Part shown: piece by piece, positions 16,401-24,927 of the stretch
Layout: the number at the start of each line of letters is the position of its first letter
How positions within the stretch are numbered: position 1 is the stretch's first letter
Notes under the pieces: model-generated
Seen by the model: the letters and a program-made list of their open reading frames with translations, nothing else
What the model was told of the DNA's origin: nothing
The model's database searches: none
Position numbers and translations under genes: made by a program
Assembly: GCA_016463705.1 (NCBI GenBank)
Contig: JAEMQU010000015.1
Span: 1-32,744, forward strand
Direction: 5' to 3'
Source of the DNA: Opitutales bacterium
GTDB taxonomy: Bacteria > Verrucomicrobiota > Verrucomicrobiia > Opitutales > UBA953
DNA: 32,744 nt

Positions 16401-17411
16401 ATGGCAAAAAAGACCAAGCAGGACTCCGAAGAAAATCCCAAGAAGGTGGCGATGCACACCCTTAAGCTCGATACCGCCCAAGCGGAAAAACTTAAAGCCA
16501 TCTTAGTCGGAAAAGGCTGGGTATCCGCCGTCGTGGATCATGCCGCGTTTGCCTATAAGGGACCAAGCTGCAACGTGGTTCATTATAAATCCGGCAAGTG
16601 TGTCATCTCCGGCAAAGGCACCGAGGAATTTGTGAAATTCACTTTGGAATCAGAAGTCACTGGCCAGGCTCTCCTCGGCTACGAAGAAGAATTAAATCCT
16701 GAGTGGTTTGAAGAACATGCGGGGCTCGATGAATCGGGTAAAGGTGATTTGTTTGGACCGGTAGTCTCTGCCTGTGTCATCGCAACAGGTGAGATGACAC
16801 GAGAGTGGATCAAAGCAGGAATTAAAGATTCGAAAAAATTGACCGATACGAAAATTGCTGAACTTGAAAAAGTTATTCGGGGAACTCCCGGCGTCGCCGT
16901 AAAAACTACTTTTGCGAGAATGTCTAAATACAATGAACTGCACTCTCGCTTCGGAAAAAATCTTAATCGCTTACTGGGTTGGATGCATGCCACCTCCTGC
17001 GAGGAAGCGTTGAAAGATTACGAACTTCTTCACGGACGTCGACCCGCCTGGGGCTTACTCGATCAATTTTCTGAAGAACCGATTGTGCAAAATGAGTTAG
17101 AACGTAAAAAAGTTATTTTTGATTTAAGAATGCGCACTAAAGCGGAGTCCGATCCCGTCGTGGCCGCAGCGTCGATTATTGCCCGCGCAACTTTTGTACG
17201 AGAACTCGATCGTCTTTCCGCCGATGGCGGCGTGAGATTGCCTAAAGGCTCAGGAGCAGAAGCCAAAGAGGCGGCCATCGAACTGGTGGGTCGATTAGGA
17301 CCAGCCATTTTAGTGAACTTTGCTAAACTCCATTTTAAAACTGCCTACGAAGCTCGCGGGCTCGAGCCCCCTGCCCCCAAGCCCTTCAAGGGCCGCAAGA
17401 AAGTAGATTAA
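16401..17411 (+). CDS. rnhC: Ribonuclease HIII
   Basis: 336 residues. Cuts the RNA strand of RNA-DNA hybrids. The N-terminal part (about residues 15-95) fits the TBP-like DUF3378 domain of RNase HIII. The catalytic domain has the HIII-specific motif GLDESGKGD (108-116, with Asp110 and Glu111), then KDSKKL (142-147), LLDQF and ESDPVVAAASIIARATFV. Its ATG at 16401 lies in a 46-base divergent gap with mutY, and no strong ribosome-binding site is seen. The gene is followed after 3 bases by rnhB, so the two related enzymes are likely made from one transcript. The C-terminal tail is basic and Pro-rich. Confidence 0.95.
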   Translation: MAKKTKQDSEENPKKVAMHTLKLDTAQAEKLKAILVGKGWVSAVVDHAAFAYKGPSCNVVHYKSGKCVISGKGTEEFVKFTLESEVTGQALLGYEEELNPEWFEEHAGLDESGKGDLFGPVVSACVIATGEMTREWIKAGIKDSKKLTDTKIAELEKVIRGTPGVAVKTTFARMSKYNELHSRFGKNLNRLLGWMHATSCEEALKDYELLHGRRPAWGLLDQFSEEPIVQNELERKKVIFDLRMRTKAESDPVVAAASIIARATFVRELDRLSADGGVRLPKGSGAEAKEAAIELVGRLGPAILVNFAKLHFKTAYEARGLEPPAPKPFKGRKKVD

Positions 17412-17414
17412 ACT

Positions 17415-18161
17415 GTGGCGTCTCTGGCTACATTCGACCGCAAGAAAGGTAATGGAAGACCAGGGATTGCGGGTCTGGATGAAGCCGGACGAGGATCACT
17501 TTGCGGCCCCGTGGTAGCCGCAGCTGTTTTACTGGATGCAGGATTCTACGGAGAACCCACTTGGATTCGTCGACTCAAAGGCGCTAACGATTCTAAAAAA
17601 CTTTCCCCATCTAAACGGAGCGACTTGCATCAAGTTATTTTAGAGATGCATGAAGAAGGAAAGCTAAAAGCGGTTTGGGCGGAAGCATCGGTGATGGAAA
17701 TTTCTGCCCATAATATTTTAGGAGCAACCCGTATCGCCATGGGTCGATGTATGACGAGTCTAGCCCAAGGGGCTCTCGCTCCACTCTTCCCTGCCGCGGG
17801 AACTGAAGGCGAATTATTCGGATGGCGTGATGAGAAGAATTTTTTAGTCCTCGTTGACGGACTTCCCTTACGCCCTTTCACCTGGGCGCATGAGGCCGTT
17901 AAACAAGGTGACGGAAAAAGCCTCGCCATTGCCCTAGCGTCCATCGTCGCAAAAGTGGAACGCGATAAATTGTTAATTAAGATGGAGGAAAAGTATCCAG
18001 AGTATGGCTTTGCGACCCACAAAGGTTACGGAACGCTTGAGCACGCGAATGCACTGCGAAAATATGGTCCCTGCCCCGAGCATCGTGATTTATTTATTCG
18101 CGGAATTTTAGCAGGTGAGGATCCGCCGCCCGACTCACATCCGGAATTTGATTTTAATTAA
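17415..18161 (+). CDS. rnhB: Ribonuclease HII
   Basis: 248 residues from a GTG start. Removes ribonucleotides from DNA and cleaves RNA-DNA hybrids. The HII motif GLDEAGRGSLCGP (20-32, Asp22 and Glu23) is clear. NDSKKLSPSKRSDL, VLVDGLPL, KSLAIALASIVAKVERDKL and the conserved GYATHKGYGT-like segment (YGFATHKGYGTLEH) follow. The HII arginine (GRG) distinguishes it from the GKG of the HIII gene before it. The GTG lies 3 bases after the rnhC stop. The TAA stop shares the palindrome TTAA (18158-18161) with the stop of bioC on the other strand. Confidence 0.94.
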   Translation: MASLATFDRKKGNGRPGIAGLDEAGRGSLCGPVVAAAVLLDAGFYGEPTWIRRLKGANDSKKLSPSKRSDLHQVILEMHEEGKLKAVWAEASVMEISAHNILGATRIAMGRCMTSLAQGALAPLFPAAGTEGELFGWRDEKNFLVLVDGLPLRPFTWAHEAVKQGDGKSLAIALASIVAKVERDKLLIKMEEKYPEYGFATHKGYGTLEHANALRKYGPCPEHRDLFIRGILAGEDPPPDSHPEFDFN

Positions 18162-18859
18162 AGCGCAACGGCATCGACCAAGAGCCACGCCCATGTCGCG
18201 ACCACGCCACCCGACTTAGGGTGTAAGCGGTCGTAGTCTTTAATCAGTGACTTTAAATTACCCGACGACATGCGTGGCGCGCCCGTGACGCCACTGCCGT
18301 GTAAGGCTCTAAATAAATCAATCGACGAAGGATAAATTTCCTGCGATTCCAAAACTCCGTTAGCGCGTACATCAAATTGAGCGCTTTGTAATATTTGTAG
18401 CCACTGATCTTCGTCGCGCCAATGCAAGGGTCCCTCGCCCATCAAATCGCGAAGCTCAAATAAGCAAGGATCACAGGGTACACCTAGGAGCAAACGCCCT
18501 TGGTCCGGCAGAGCATCATGCCAGTTACGTAAAACCGCCACAGGATCGGGCGCCCAATGTAATAGACCGGATGATGCTAAAGCTTTCGCTTTGGGTATTT
18601 TTGTAAAAGCATCACGCACCTTCCAATCAGCCAGTGGTGCGTTTTGTCGGCCTAGTTCCACCATCGAGGAAGAATTGTCGGTGGCTTCGACGGCGGCACC
18701 TTGAACCAATAAAGCATTCGTTAAAAAACCAGTACCTGCGCCCAACTCAGTAATTTCAGCACCACGGGGAAAGGGAGCAAAAGCAGCTAACGCTTCGGCG
18801 AAACGACGCTGGGGAGCAGCGTGTTGATCATAGGTATGTGCACGTTCGTTGAAGCGCAT
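18158..18859 (-). CDS. bioC: Malonyl-ACP O-methyltransferase
   Basis: 233 residues. Methylates the free carboxyl of malonyl-ACP so that fatty acid synthesis can build pimeloyl-ACP methyl ester, the start of biotin. A class I SAM-dependent fold is visible: motif I ITELGAGTGFLTN, then the acidic end of strand 2 (AVEATDNSSSM), and SSGLLHWAPDP, the usual BioC LHW segment. It opens with FNERAHTYDQHAAPQRRFAEAL, as BioC does. The position as last gene in the bio operon supports the call over a general methyltransferase. It starts 3 bases after the hydrolase gene. The TAA overlaps the rnhB stop. Confidence 0.88.
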   Translation of the reverse strand: MRFNERAHTYDQHAAPQRRFAEALAAFAPFPRGAEITELGAGTGFLTNALLVQGAAVEATDNSSSMVELGRQNAPLADWKVRDAFTKIPKAKALASSGLLHWAPDPVAVLRNWHDALPDQGRLLLGVPCDPCLFELRDLMGEGPLHWRDEDQWLQILQSAQFDVRANGVLESQEIYPSSIDLFRALHGSGVTGAPRMSSGNLKSLIKDYDRLHPKSGGVVATWAWLLVDAVAL

Positions 18860-18862
18860 GTG

Positions 18863-19477
18863 TTAGTTTGTGTTATCAGCGAAAAAATCGCTGAGGTTAT
18901 GCCCTAAGCCATCTACAATTTGGCAGCCGACGATAGATTGGCAAACTCCGTCAGGGTTTAATAATGAATCCTCCGAACCCACATACGCCTCCCAGCCACT
19001 CGGTAATCCCTGACGACAAAAACTAATCAGCGAGATTCCTGCGGGTTGAGATAAAATTTCTAAACCTTTTAAAAGATTTTCTGATTCATAAGGCGTCTCG
19101 GAAATATTAGAAGGCGGTAGCCCAGCCCGATTTCGAAAATCGCCCAAAGCATTGGGTAAATCTGTTTTGACTAAACGACTCAACCAACGCACCTGCGTCT
19201 CACTGACTTTTCCACATTTTGAGTGTTCGCTACAGAACGAAGTAAAGGGTGCGATGAGCAAAGCCTTAGCGGGCAACTTAACGCCCCGAGAAGCAGCCTC
19301 TAAAATTAAATGAGCGCCCAAAGACCAGCCAATCACCATGTCGCAACCCACCAGGTTTTCTGCCGCGCCCATGACGGGTGGATAAATTAAATGTTCGGCT
19401 TCAGGGGCATGACTCACCGCTAAGGGTTGCATTTCCTCGAGCGAAATTCCCCACCCGCCGATCCATCCGATTTTCAT
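18863..19477 (-). CDS. Alpha/beta hydrolase of the bio operon, probable pimeloyl-ACP methyl ester esterase
   Basis: 204 residues, an alpha/beta hydrolase by motif: the nucleophile elbow GWSLG (Ser52), a candidate acid at Asp170 (VGSEDSLLNPDG) and His193 (DGLGHNLSDFF). It starts with GWIGGWGISLEEM, like the oxyanion-loop region of BioG/BioH-type proteins. Its place between bioF and bioC strongly suggests it cleaves the methyl ester of pimeloyl-ACP, a role met by BioH, BioG, BioJ, BioK or BioV in different bacteria. I do not recognise it as a clear member of any of these, though the small size without an obvious lid domain is nearest BioG. The ATG overlaps the bioF TGA (ATGA). Confidence 0.75.
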   Translation of the reverse strand: MKIGWIGGWGISLEEMQPLAVSHAPEAEHLIYPPVMGAAENLVGCDMVIGWSLGAHLILEAASRGVKLPAKALLIAPFTSFCSEHSKCGKVSETQVRWLSRLVKTDLPNALGDFRNRAGLPPSNISETPYESENLLKGLEILSQPAGISLISFCRQGLPSGWEAYVGSEDSLLNPDGVCQSIVGCQIVDGLGHNLSDFFADNTN

Positions 19478-20619
19478 GAAGCGACTCCTTTCAGTGTAGA
19501 AATAAATTTTTCGAGGTGCGTTGAGTCTAATCCTCTGCGCAGGGAAATTCTGATACGGGCAGTGTTCACGGGCACCGTGGGCGGACGGATCACCGAAACA
19601 ATAAATCCGGCAGATCTTAAAGCTTCCGCATAATGTTGAGTCTTTTTTACCTCACCAATAATTAACGGAATAATCGGTGAATGAAAATCGGGCGCGGTAA
19701 ATCCTGCCATTCGCAGAGCTGCCCGCCAGTCTCTTGAAAGTTGATGTAAATCAGTTCGTTCCTTTGCTAAATTTTTTGTGCGAGTAATCGCAGCTAACCC
19801 TGCAGCTACGGATCCCGGATTAAGATAGGTGGAATAAATAAACTCTGCGGCGAAATTGATAATCATATTCTTAATAAGAACATCATGACATAACACATAG
19901 GCCCCTTGTGATCCGAGGGCCTTACCTAAAGTGCCCACGACAATATCCGCCGCCGCTCGCACACCCTGCTCTTCCTGCATGCCTGAGCCTGTTTGCCCGT
20001 GCCAACCTGTAGCGTGAGCTTCGTCTAATGCCCAACAAAAATTATAACGCTCTTTCAGTTTCAAAATTCTGGATAAGTCGGGACAGTCGCCATCCATCGA
20101 GTAAACACTTTCCGTCACCACAAATACCACTGCGTCCGTTTCTTTGGATTCCTCTAACATGGATTCTAATATATCTAAATCATTATGCGGAAAACGGCGG
20201 AGGGTGGCTTCGGATGATAAAATTCCTTCCAACATACTCGCATGAATTAATTTATCGGCTAAAACGATGTCCCCTTTTTGCGGTAAGCCTCCCAGCACAG
20301 CGGTGTTTGCCGAAAATCCGGTATTTAAAATAAGTCCATGCGCGTAACCATGCCACTGCGCTAAAGTTTTTTCTAATTCCTGGTGCAATGAAGTATAGCC
20401 GGTGACTAGAGGTGAAGCAGAAGACGAAGCCCCCCACTTATTTACAGCCGAAGTGGCTGCGGCAATCACTTCACTATCGTGACTTAAATTAAGGTAATCA
20501 TTATCCGCTAAATTAATTCGTGCATCGGTGGAGGATCGGACTTTCAAAGTACGCAAAAGCCCATCCGCTTCACGCTGGGCGAGAACTTTCTCCATCCGCT
20601 GAAGCAACTTTCGATTCAT
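19474..20619 (-). CDS. bioF: 8-amino-7-oxononanoate synthase
   Basis: 381 residues. Condenses pimeloyl-ACP (or CoA) with L-alanine to 8-amino-7-oxononanoate using PLP. The PLP lysine is Lys233 in VGTLGKALGSQGAY. Asp199 and His202 (LDEAHATGWHG) and His126 (KLIHASMLEG) are the cofactor contacts. The family opening NDYLNLS and the segment WGASSSASPLVTGY are intact. I chose the ATG at 20619 (MNRKLLQRMEKVL) rather than a TTG two codons earlier: the ATG then overlaps the bioD TGA as ATGA, a pattern also seen with the next gene. Confidence 0.95.
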   Translation of the reverse strand: MNRKLLQRMEKVLAQREADGLLRTLKVRSSTDARINLADNDYLNLSHDSEVIAAATSAVNKWGASSSASPLVTGYTSLHQELEKTLAQWHGYAHGLILNTGFSANTAVLGGLPQKGDIVLADKLIHASMLEGILSSEATLRRFPHNDLDILESMLEESKETDAVVFVVTESVYSMDGDCPDLSRILKLKERYNFCWALDEAHATGWHGQTGSGMQEEQGVRAAADIVVGTLGKALGSQGAYVLCHDVLIKNMIINFAAEFIYSTYLNPGSVAAGLAAITRTKNLAKERTDLHQLSRDWRAALRMAGFTAPDFHSPIIPLIIGEVKKTQHYAEALRSAGFIVSVIRPPTVPVNTARIRISLRRGLDSTHLEKFISTLKGVAS

Positions 20620-21248
20620 GACCAAAATTCAGGATTAAAAATTACTTTCTTATTTTGGTAGGAGGACTCTCCGGCTAACGAAATTTTAGATTGTTTAATC
20701 CCCGTGCGATTGGCTTGAGCGGTTTCAGGTGAAACGGTGCGACTTACCATATTTAACCAAACACCCATGCGTCCGTTATATTTTCTTTTTAAATAAGCGA
20801 CGGAAAGTCGGGCCTGATTGATTGCCCCTAATCTATCTTCTACCACGATGATGACTGCGTCGGGCTTGATTGCGTGAGCAAAGTCGGTCCAATCCAGACC
20901 GAGAGGATCAATGGGGACAGCCAAGCCGCCGGCTCCTTCAATGATTTGATGTTCAGCCGGAGAGACGGCCTGATAAGCTTTAACAATATTCTGGAGTGAT
21001 AATTTTTTTCCTACTTGGGCCGCCGCTGCTAAGGGTGCTTGGGCTGGTCCAAACGAAAAAAGTGTAATCGGGGTCGCCCAATCTCCTGCAGCTTGAGGGG
21101 CATCGGCTGGTCTTCCAGCGCTCACTCCTGATTCAACAGGCTTAATCACTTGAGTGTCGCCCAATTCGGAGAGTTCGCGGGCCAACAACCCTACAACATT
21201 AGTTTTACCAATGCCGGTATCACTGCCTGTGATAAAAATAACGGCCAC
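20616..21248 (-). CDS. bioD: ATP-dependent dethiobiotin synthetase
   Basis: 210 residues, starting at a GTG. Closes the ureido ring of dethiobiotin from diaminopelargonic acid, CO2 and ATP. The P-loop is GSDTGIGKT (8-16). VIKPVESG carries the conserved Lys, and IEGAGGLAVPIDP is the family's glycine-rich signature. It lies two bases after bioB and overlaps bioF by four bases. The C-terminal 20 residues are less conserved than usual for this family. Confidence 0.93.
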   Translation of the reverse strand: MAVIFITGSDTGIGKTNVVGLLARELSELGDTQVIKPVESGVSAGRPADAPQAAGDWATPITLFSFGPAQAPLAAAAQVGKKLSLQNIVKAYQAVSPAEHQIIEGAGGLAVPIDPLGLDWTDFAHAIKPDAVIIVVEDRLGAINQARLSVAYLKRKYNGRMGVWLNMVSRTVSPETAQANRTGIKQSKISLAGESSYQNKKVIFNPEFWS

Positions 21249-21250
21249 GA

Positions 21251-22324
21251 TTAGTGATTATGCGAACAGCCACAATCGTCGGAAGATTCTCCGTCGGTCG
21301 TAGTGTTCATTAATTCTTCAGGATTCGGCCAGCCTGCTGCTTGCGCCTGGGAAGGACTGATTTCACCGCGGTGGACGCGACGAGCCTCATCGGGATGTAA
21401 GGGGTGTAAACCTAAACGCTTCATCAGGTTCATATCCTCTTCGATGTCGGGATTGCCCGTGGTCAAAAGTTTTTCTCCTAAGAAAATAGAATTCGCTCCT
21501 GCTAAATAACACAGCGCTTGGGTTTCTGGATTCATATTCGCGCGACCAGCCGAAAGTCGAACCATTGCCTTAGGCATTAAAATTCGGGCGACCGCAATGG
21601 TACGTACGAATTCAATCGAATCGACAAATTTTCTTCCAGCCAAGGGCGTGCCTTCGACAGCAACGAGGGCGTTGATTGGAACGGAGTCAGGCTGCGGATC
21701 CATATTCGCTAATTCAACGAGCATCTTAAGACGGTCATCCACGGTTTCGCCCATGCCAATAATTCCACCTGAACAAACTTCTAAACCTGCTTTGCGAACA
21801 TTAGATAAAGTCTGGAGACGGTCATCATAAGTTCTCGTGGTAATGATTTTTGCGTAATGCTCACGCGAGGTATCGAGGTTGTGATTATAAACATCGCAAC
21901 CGGCTTCCTTGAGACGAATCGCTTGTGGTTCCGACAACATTCCGAGCGTACAACAAACTTCGAGGCCTAATTCTTTTACGCCCGAAACAGTTTTCAGTAC
22001 GCTATCAAATTGTTTTCCGTCCGACACCCTGCGCCAAGCCGCACCCATACAGAAACGTGAAGCTCCACCCAACTTCGCACGACGTGCATCCACGAGGATG
22101 GTTTCCGTTTCCATCAATGATTCGGCTTCGACGAAGGTATTGTGGTGAACCGACTGCGGGCAGTAGGCGCAGTCTTCTGGACAAGCCCCTGTCTTAATTG
22201 ACTTGAGCGTGCAGAGCTGCACGCCCGCAGGATCTTGGTTGGCTTGGTGTGCCTCCTGAGCCTTGAAAATCAAGGTGTTGAGAGACAAATCGTAGAGGGC
22301 ACGGGCTTGAGTGTGGTTAGTCAT
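21251..22324 (-). CDS. bioB: Biotin synthase
   Basis: 357 residues. Radical SAM enzyme that inserts sulfur into dethiobiotin. The 4Fe-4S motif CPEDCAYC uses Cys48, Cys52 and Cys55. The YNHNLDTS segment, [10 protein letters not shown] and [10 protein letters not shown] (with the Arg ligand of the 2Fe-2S cluster) are all present. The C-terminus ends with a short Cys/His-rich tail (Cys351, Cys353, His355, His357) beyond the usual length. The ATG at 22324 is 7 bases after bioA and has no Shine-Dalgarno sequence. Confidence 0.96.
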   Translation of the reverse strand: MTNHTQARALYDLSLNTLIFKAQEAHQANQDPAGVQLCTLKSIKTGACPEDCAYCPQSVHHNTFVEAESLMETETILVDARRAKLGGASRFCMGAAWRRVSDGKQFDSVLKTVSGVKELGLEVCCTLGMLSEPQAIRLKEAGCDVYNHNLDTSREHYAKIITTRTYDDRLQTLSNVRKAGLEVCSGGIIGMGETVDDRLKMLVELANMDPQPDSVPINALVAVEGTPLAGRKFVDSIEFVRTIAVARILMPKAMVRLSAGRANMNPETQALCYLAGANSIFLGEKLLTTGNPDIEEDMNLMKRLGLHPLHPDEARRVHRGEISPSQAQAAGWPNPEELMNTTTDGESSDDCGCSHNH

Positions 22325-22331
22325 AATAATA

Positions 22332-23711
22332 TTAAAGATTGGGAATTACATCATCCATCGCCCGTCGTACCGCTTGCACGAGGTGGGTGACTTCAGAGGA
22401 TTGAATAGAAATCGGCGGAACAAATAAAATGGAATCACCGAGTGGTCGAATCACGAGTCCGTGTCGACGTGCGGCTAAAGCGATTTGATACCCCACGCGC
22501 ATATCAACTGTCCAACTTTTTGCAGATGTATCAGCAGGTTTAAAATCAACGGCACCGGTTAATCCGTACTGACGATAACTGGCGATGTTCGGATGATCAG
22601 AAAAATTCTTTTGGATTTCGTCTCCCAGTTGTTGCGCACGTTCTGCGATTTGCCCTGAAGAAATCATGGGGCGAAGTTTTTTTAATGAGGCCAGAGCAAC
22701 GGCACAGCCCAAGGGATTTCCCGAAAAGGTATGTCCGTGGAAAAAGGTGCGGCCTTCAGAAAATTCGCCCTGAAATGCTTCATAAATTTTCTCCGAAGTT
22801 AATGTAGCAGCCAAAGGTAAATATCCGGCGGCTAATCCTTTAGCTAAGCAAAGAAAATCAGGAGCTACACCCTCCTCTGTACATGCGGTCAATGAACCCA
22901 ATCTTCCAAAGCCCGTAAAAACTTCGTCGAGAATTAAATGCACATCGTATTGCTGACAAAGTTGCGCCACGGCTTTGATAAATCCAGCTGGCTGCTGGTG
23001 CATTCCCGCGGCGCCTTGCACACGAGGTTCAAGAATAAGCGAAGCAGTTTGTGAGGCTTGAGATTTTAAAATATTTTCTAATGCTTGAAGCGATTGGGTT
23101 GCGTCTGAGAATTTAATCTTACCTGCACATTCTTCATGGCGCGGTGCCTCAAACATTTGAGAAGGAAAAAGCCAGGGCGAGAAACGTTTATGAAAGGTGC
23201 GATTATCGCCCACGGACATCGTTCCGAAGGTGTCGCCGTGATAAGCACCGGACATCGAAATCACTCCGCGTTTTTCGGGGCGGCCGGTTAATTGCCAAAA
23301 CTGAAATGAAAGTTTAAGTGCGACCTCGACCGCGTTACTTCCATTGTCGGTAAAAAAACACCGGGGAAGCAATCCGTTGGTCAGTCCGGCTAGTTCTTCA
23401 GCCAGCTCAGTCGCCACCGGATGATTCAATCCTAATAAAGTAACGTGCGCTAATTGGTGTAACTGTTTCTCGAGGGCGGCATTTAAATCGGGATCGTTGT
23501 GTCCGTGGACATTGGTCCACACCGATGCATTGCCGTCTAAGTAGCGGCGACCATCACTATCGATTAACCACGAACCTTCGCCGCGCACCAAATGCAGACG
23601 CGGATTAGCCTGATACTCCTTCATCTGAGTGAAAGGATGCCAGGCGTGTTTACTGTCCGCTAAATCAATAGCATCGGTCAAACGACTGGGTGCTGGTGAG
23701 GCAGAGGACAC
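22332..23711 (-). CDS. bioA: Adenosylmethionine-8-amino-7-oxononanoate aminotransferase
   Basis: 459 residues from a GTG start. Transfers an amino group from S-adenosylmethionine to 8-amino-7-oxononanoate, giving 7,8-diaminononanoate. The PLP lysine is Lys291 in [10 protein letters not shown]. Asp262 lies in [23 protein letters not shown] near the N-terminus and [15 protein letters not shown] are typical of BioA. No upstream in-frame ATG is available, and the GTG follows AGGG directly, so the start is moderately certain; the family match begins after about residue 20. This is the first gene of the bio operon, 29 bases downstream of the BirA-like operator. Confidence 0.94.
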   Translation of the reverse strand: MSSASPAPSRLTDAIDLADSKHAWHPFTQMKEYQANPRLHLVRGEGSWLIDSDGRRYLDGNASVWTNVHGHNDPDLNAALEKQLHQLAHVTLLGLNHPVATELAEELAGLTNGLLPRCFFTDNGSNAVEVALKLSFQFWQLTGRPEKRGVISMSGAYHGDTFGTMSVGDNRTFHKRFSPWLFPSQMFEAPRHEECAGKIKFSDATQSLQALENILKSQASQTASLILEPRVQGAAGMHQQPAGFIKAVAQLCQQYDVHLILDEVFTGFGRLGSLTACTEEGVAPDFLCLAKGLAAGYLPLAATLTSEKIYEAFQGEFSEGRTFFHGHTFSGNPLGCAVALASLKKLRPMISSGQIAERAQQLGDEIQKNFSDHPNIASYRQYGLTGAVDFKPADTSAKSWTVDMRVGYQIALAARRHGLVIRPLGDSILFVPPISIQSSEVTHLVQAVRRAMDDVIPNL

Positions 23712-23739
23712 CCCTAATAACTAAGCCTAAAATCGCCTA

Positions 23740-23771
23740 TTGTTAAGCCTTAAGTCTCCGCGGGTTAACAA
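23740..23771 (-). promoter_or_regulatory. BirA-type biotin operator upstream of bioA
   Basis: TTGTTAAGC (23740-23748), a 14-base spacer and GGTTAACAA (23763-23771) form an inverted repeat with one mismatch. This matches the published BirA binding pattern, TTGTTAAC-N14/15-GTTAACAA in Gram-positives and TTGTAAACC-N14/15-GGTTTACAA in proteobacteria. It lies 28 bases before the bioA start and would overlap the promoter, so BirA charged with biotinyl-AMP could repress the whole operon. birA itself is not in the window, so the regulator is inferred. Confidence 0.78.
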
Positions 23772-23814
23772 TGAATACTATTTATAAAGTGCTGTTTATA
23801 AATAACTTATGAAT

Positions 23815-24111
23815 TTATTCGAAGTCGTAAATCTTAACTGAGCTCCAAAATGTCTTACAGGACTGGACGAAATCCACGTGAATGGGGTCGACCTGGTAGG
23901 CGTCGTGTTCGGCCTGACTTTTGAAAATAAACATTTCTGCGAAGTCATACGAGCTGTCGACGATGGCGCGCTCGGACGGTGTGGGGCGACCGATATAACA
24001 GGACGAGATAGATTTAATTTTATCCAAGCCTCTCAATTTAGTTTCGAACTGTGATCGCTCAGCAGGTGTGAGATCTTTGCGGAGATAGAAAAAGACGAGG
24101 TGGTGAAACAT
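23815..24111 (-). CDS. Dabb-domain (stress-responsive alpha/beta barrel) protein
   Basis: 98 residues, the size of one Dabb domain. It begins MFHHLVFFYLRKDLTPAE, with the conserved His-Val/Leu-x-hydrophobic strand and a helix after it. It continues with SERAIVDSSYDFAEMFIFKSQAEHDAYQVDPIHVDFV, the usual DLALVS-F-s-eeal-aY--hP-H--F pattern. Dabb proteins are dimeric ferredoxin-like folds. Many have no known substrate, some are stress-induced. The gene is upstream of bioA on the same strand, but 103 bases and the BirA box lie between them, so it is probably not part of the bio operon. It is divergent from rsmG. Confidence 0.82.
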   Translation of the reverse strand: MFHHLVFFYLRKDLTPAERSQFETKLRGLDKIKSISSCYIGRPTPSERAIVDSSYDFAEMFIFKSQAEHDAYQVDPIHVDFVQSCKTFWSSVKIYDFE

Positions 24112-24204
24112 GCGTCAAAATTGGTTTAATAATGTGCGCATGTGAAGCCTGAAATGCCTTTCCTTGCCAAGTCGGAGGTGTGGCTCATTGTCACGGCAGA
24201 TTAA

Positions 24205-24870
24205 ATGCAAAACCTATACTCTATTTTTCCAGAGCTTAATGAGGCGCAATGGGCAAAGCTGACTGAAATGGCGGCACTCCATCGCGAATGGAATGAAAAG
24301 ATTAATTTAGTGTCGCGTAAAGATATCGAAAACCTTGAGCGGCATCACTATGCCCCCTCTATCGCCGCGATTAAATTCTTAAAACTTCAACCCGGCGCAA
24401 AGATTATTGACGTCGGCACCGGCGGAGGTTTCCCGGGATTAGTCTTAGCCGTACTTTATCCCCACGCTGAATTTACCTTGGTCGATTCCGTGGGTAAAAA
24501 AATACTGGTAGTGGAGGATATTGTTAAACGTCTGGCTCTCAAAAATGTTCAGCCGGTAGTCGCTCGTGCCGAAACACTCAGTCATGATCACGACTTTATT
24601 ATGGGTCGGGCCGTGGCAGATCTTCGCACTTTCGTTCATCAAACCAAACAACTCATTATTCACGGGGTGAAACATTCTTTGCCCAATGGCATTCTCTATT
24701 GGCAAGGTGGCGACCCCGCGGTGGAAAAAGCCGACTCAGGTATCAGCCCCTTCTTCAGTTTCGAACTCCGTCCCTTACTTTGGAATGATGAGAAATTTGA
24801 GGGAAAACGTATCGTTTTATACCGCTCGCAAGATTTGCCGAAGTGCAAAAAGCCCGATTTGCCAGCATGA
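24205..24870 (+). CDS. rsmG: 16S rRNA (guanine-527-N7)-methyltransferase
   Basis: 221 residues. Methylates G527 of 16S rRNA. The family opening is clear: HREWNEKINLVSRKDIENLERHH with INLVSRKD (33-40), followed by the SAM-binding motif IDVGTGGGFPG (68-78), LVDSVGKKILVVEDIV, and the MGRAVADL segment. The C-terminus differs from the usual form and is a little basic. The ATG at 24205 has no Shine-Dalgarno sequence. It lies 57 bases before metH on the same strand. Confidence 0.93.
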   Translation: MQNLYSIFPELNEAQWAKLTEMAALHREWNEKINLVSRKDIENLERHHYAPSIAAIKFLKLQPGAKIIDVGTGGGFPGLVLAVLYPHAEFTLVDSVGKKILVVEDIVKRLALKNVQPVVARAETLSHDHDFIMGRAVADLRTFVHQTKQLIIHGVKHSLPNGILYWQGGDPAVEKADSGISPFFSFELRPLLWNDEKFEGKRIVLYRSQDLPKCKKPDLPA

Positions 24871-24927
24871 CACAAGAGTTACCGTCTGTGCCTTGACCCT
24901 CGCCTAGATAATCTCACGGTAAAACCA

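Noticed and set aside
24871-24927. Possible cobalamin or SAM riboswitch before metH.
   Set aside because: The gap is only 57 bases, too short for either known class, and no conserved box is visible. TAGATAAT at 24905-24912 could be a -10 box, but no good -35 sits at the right distance.
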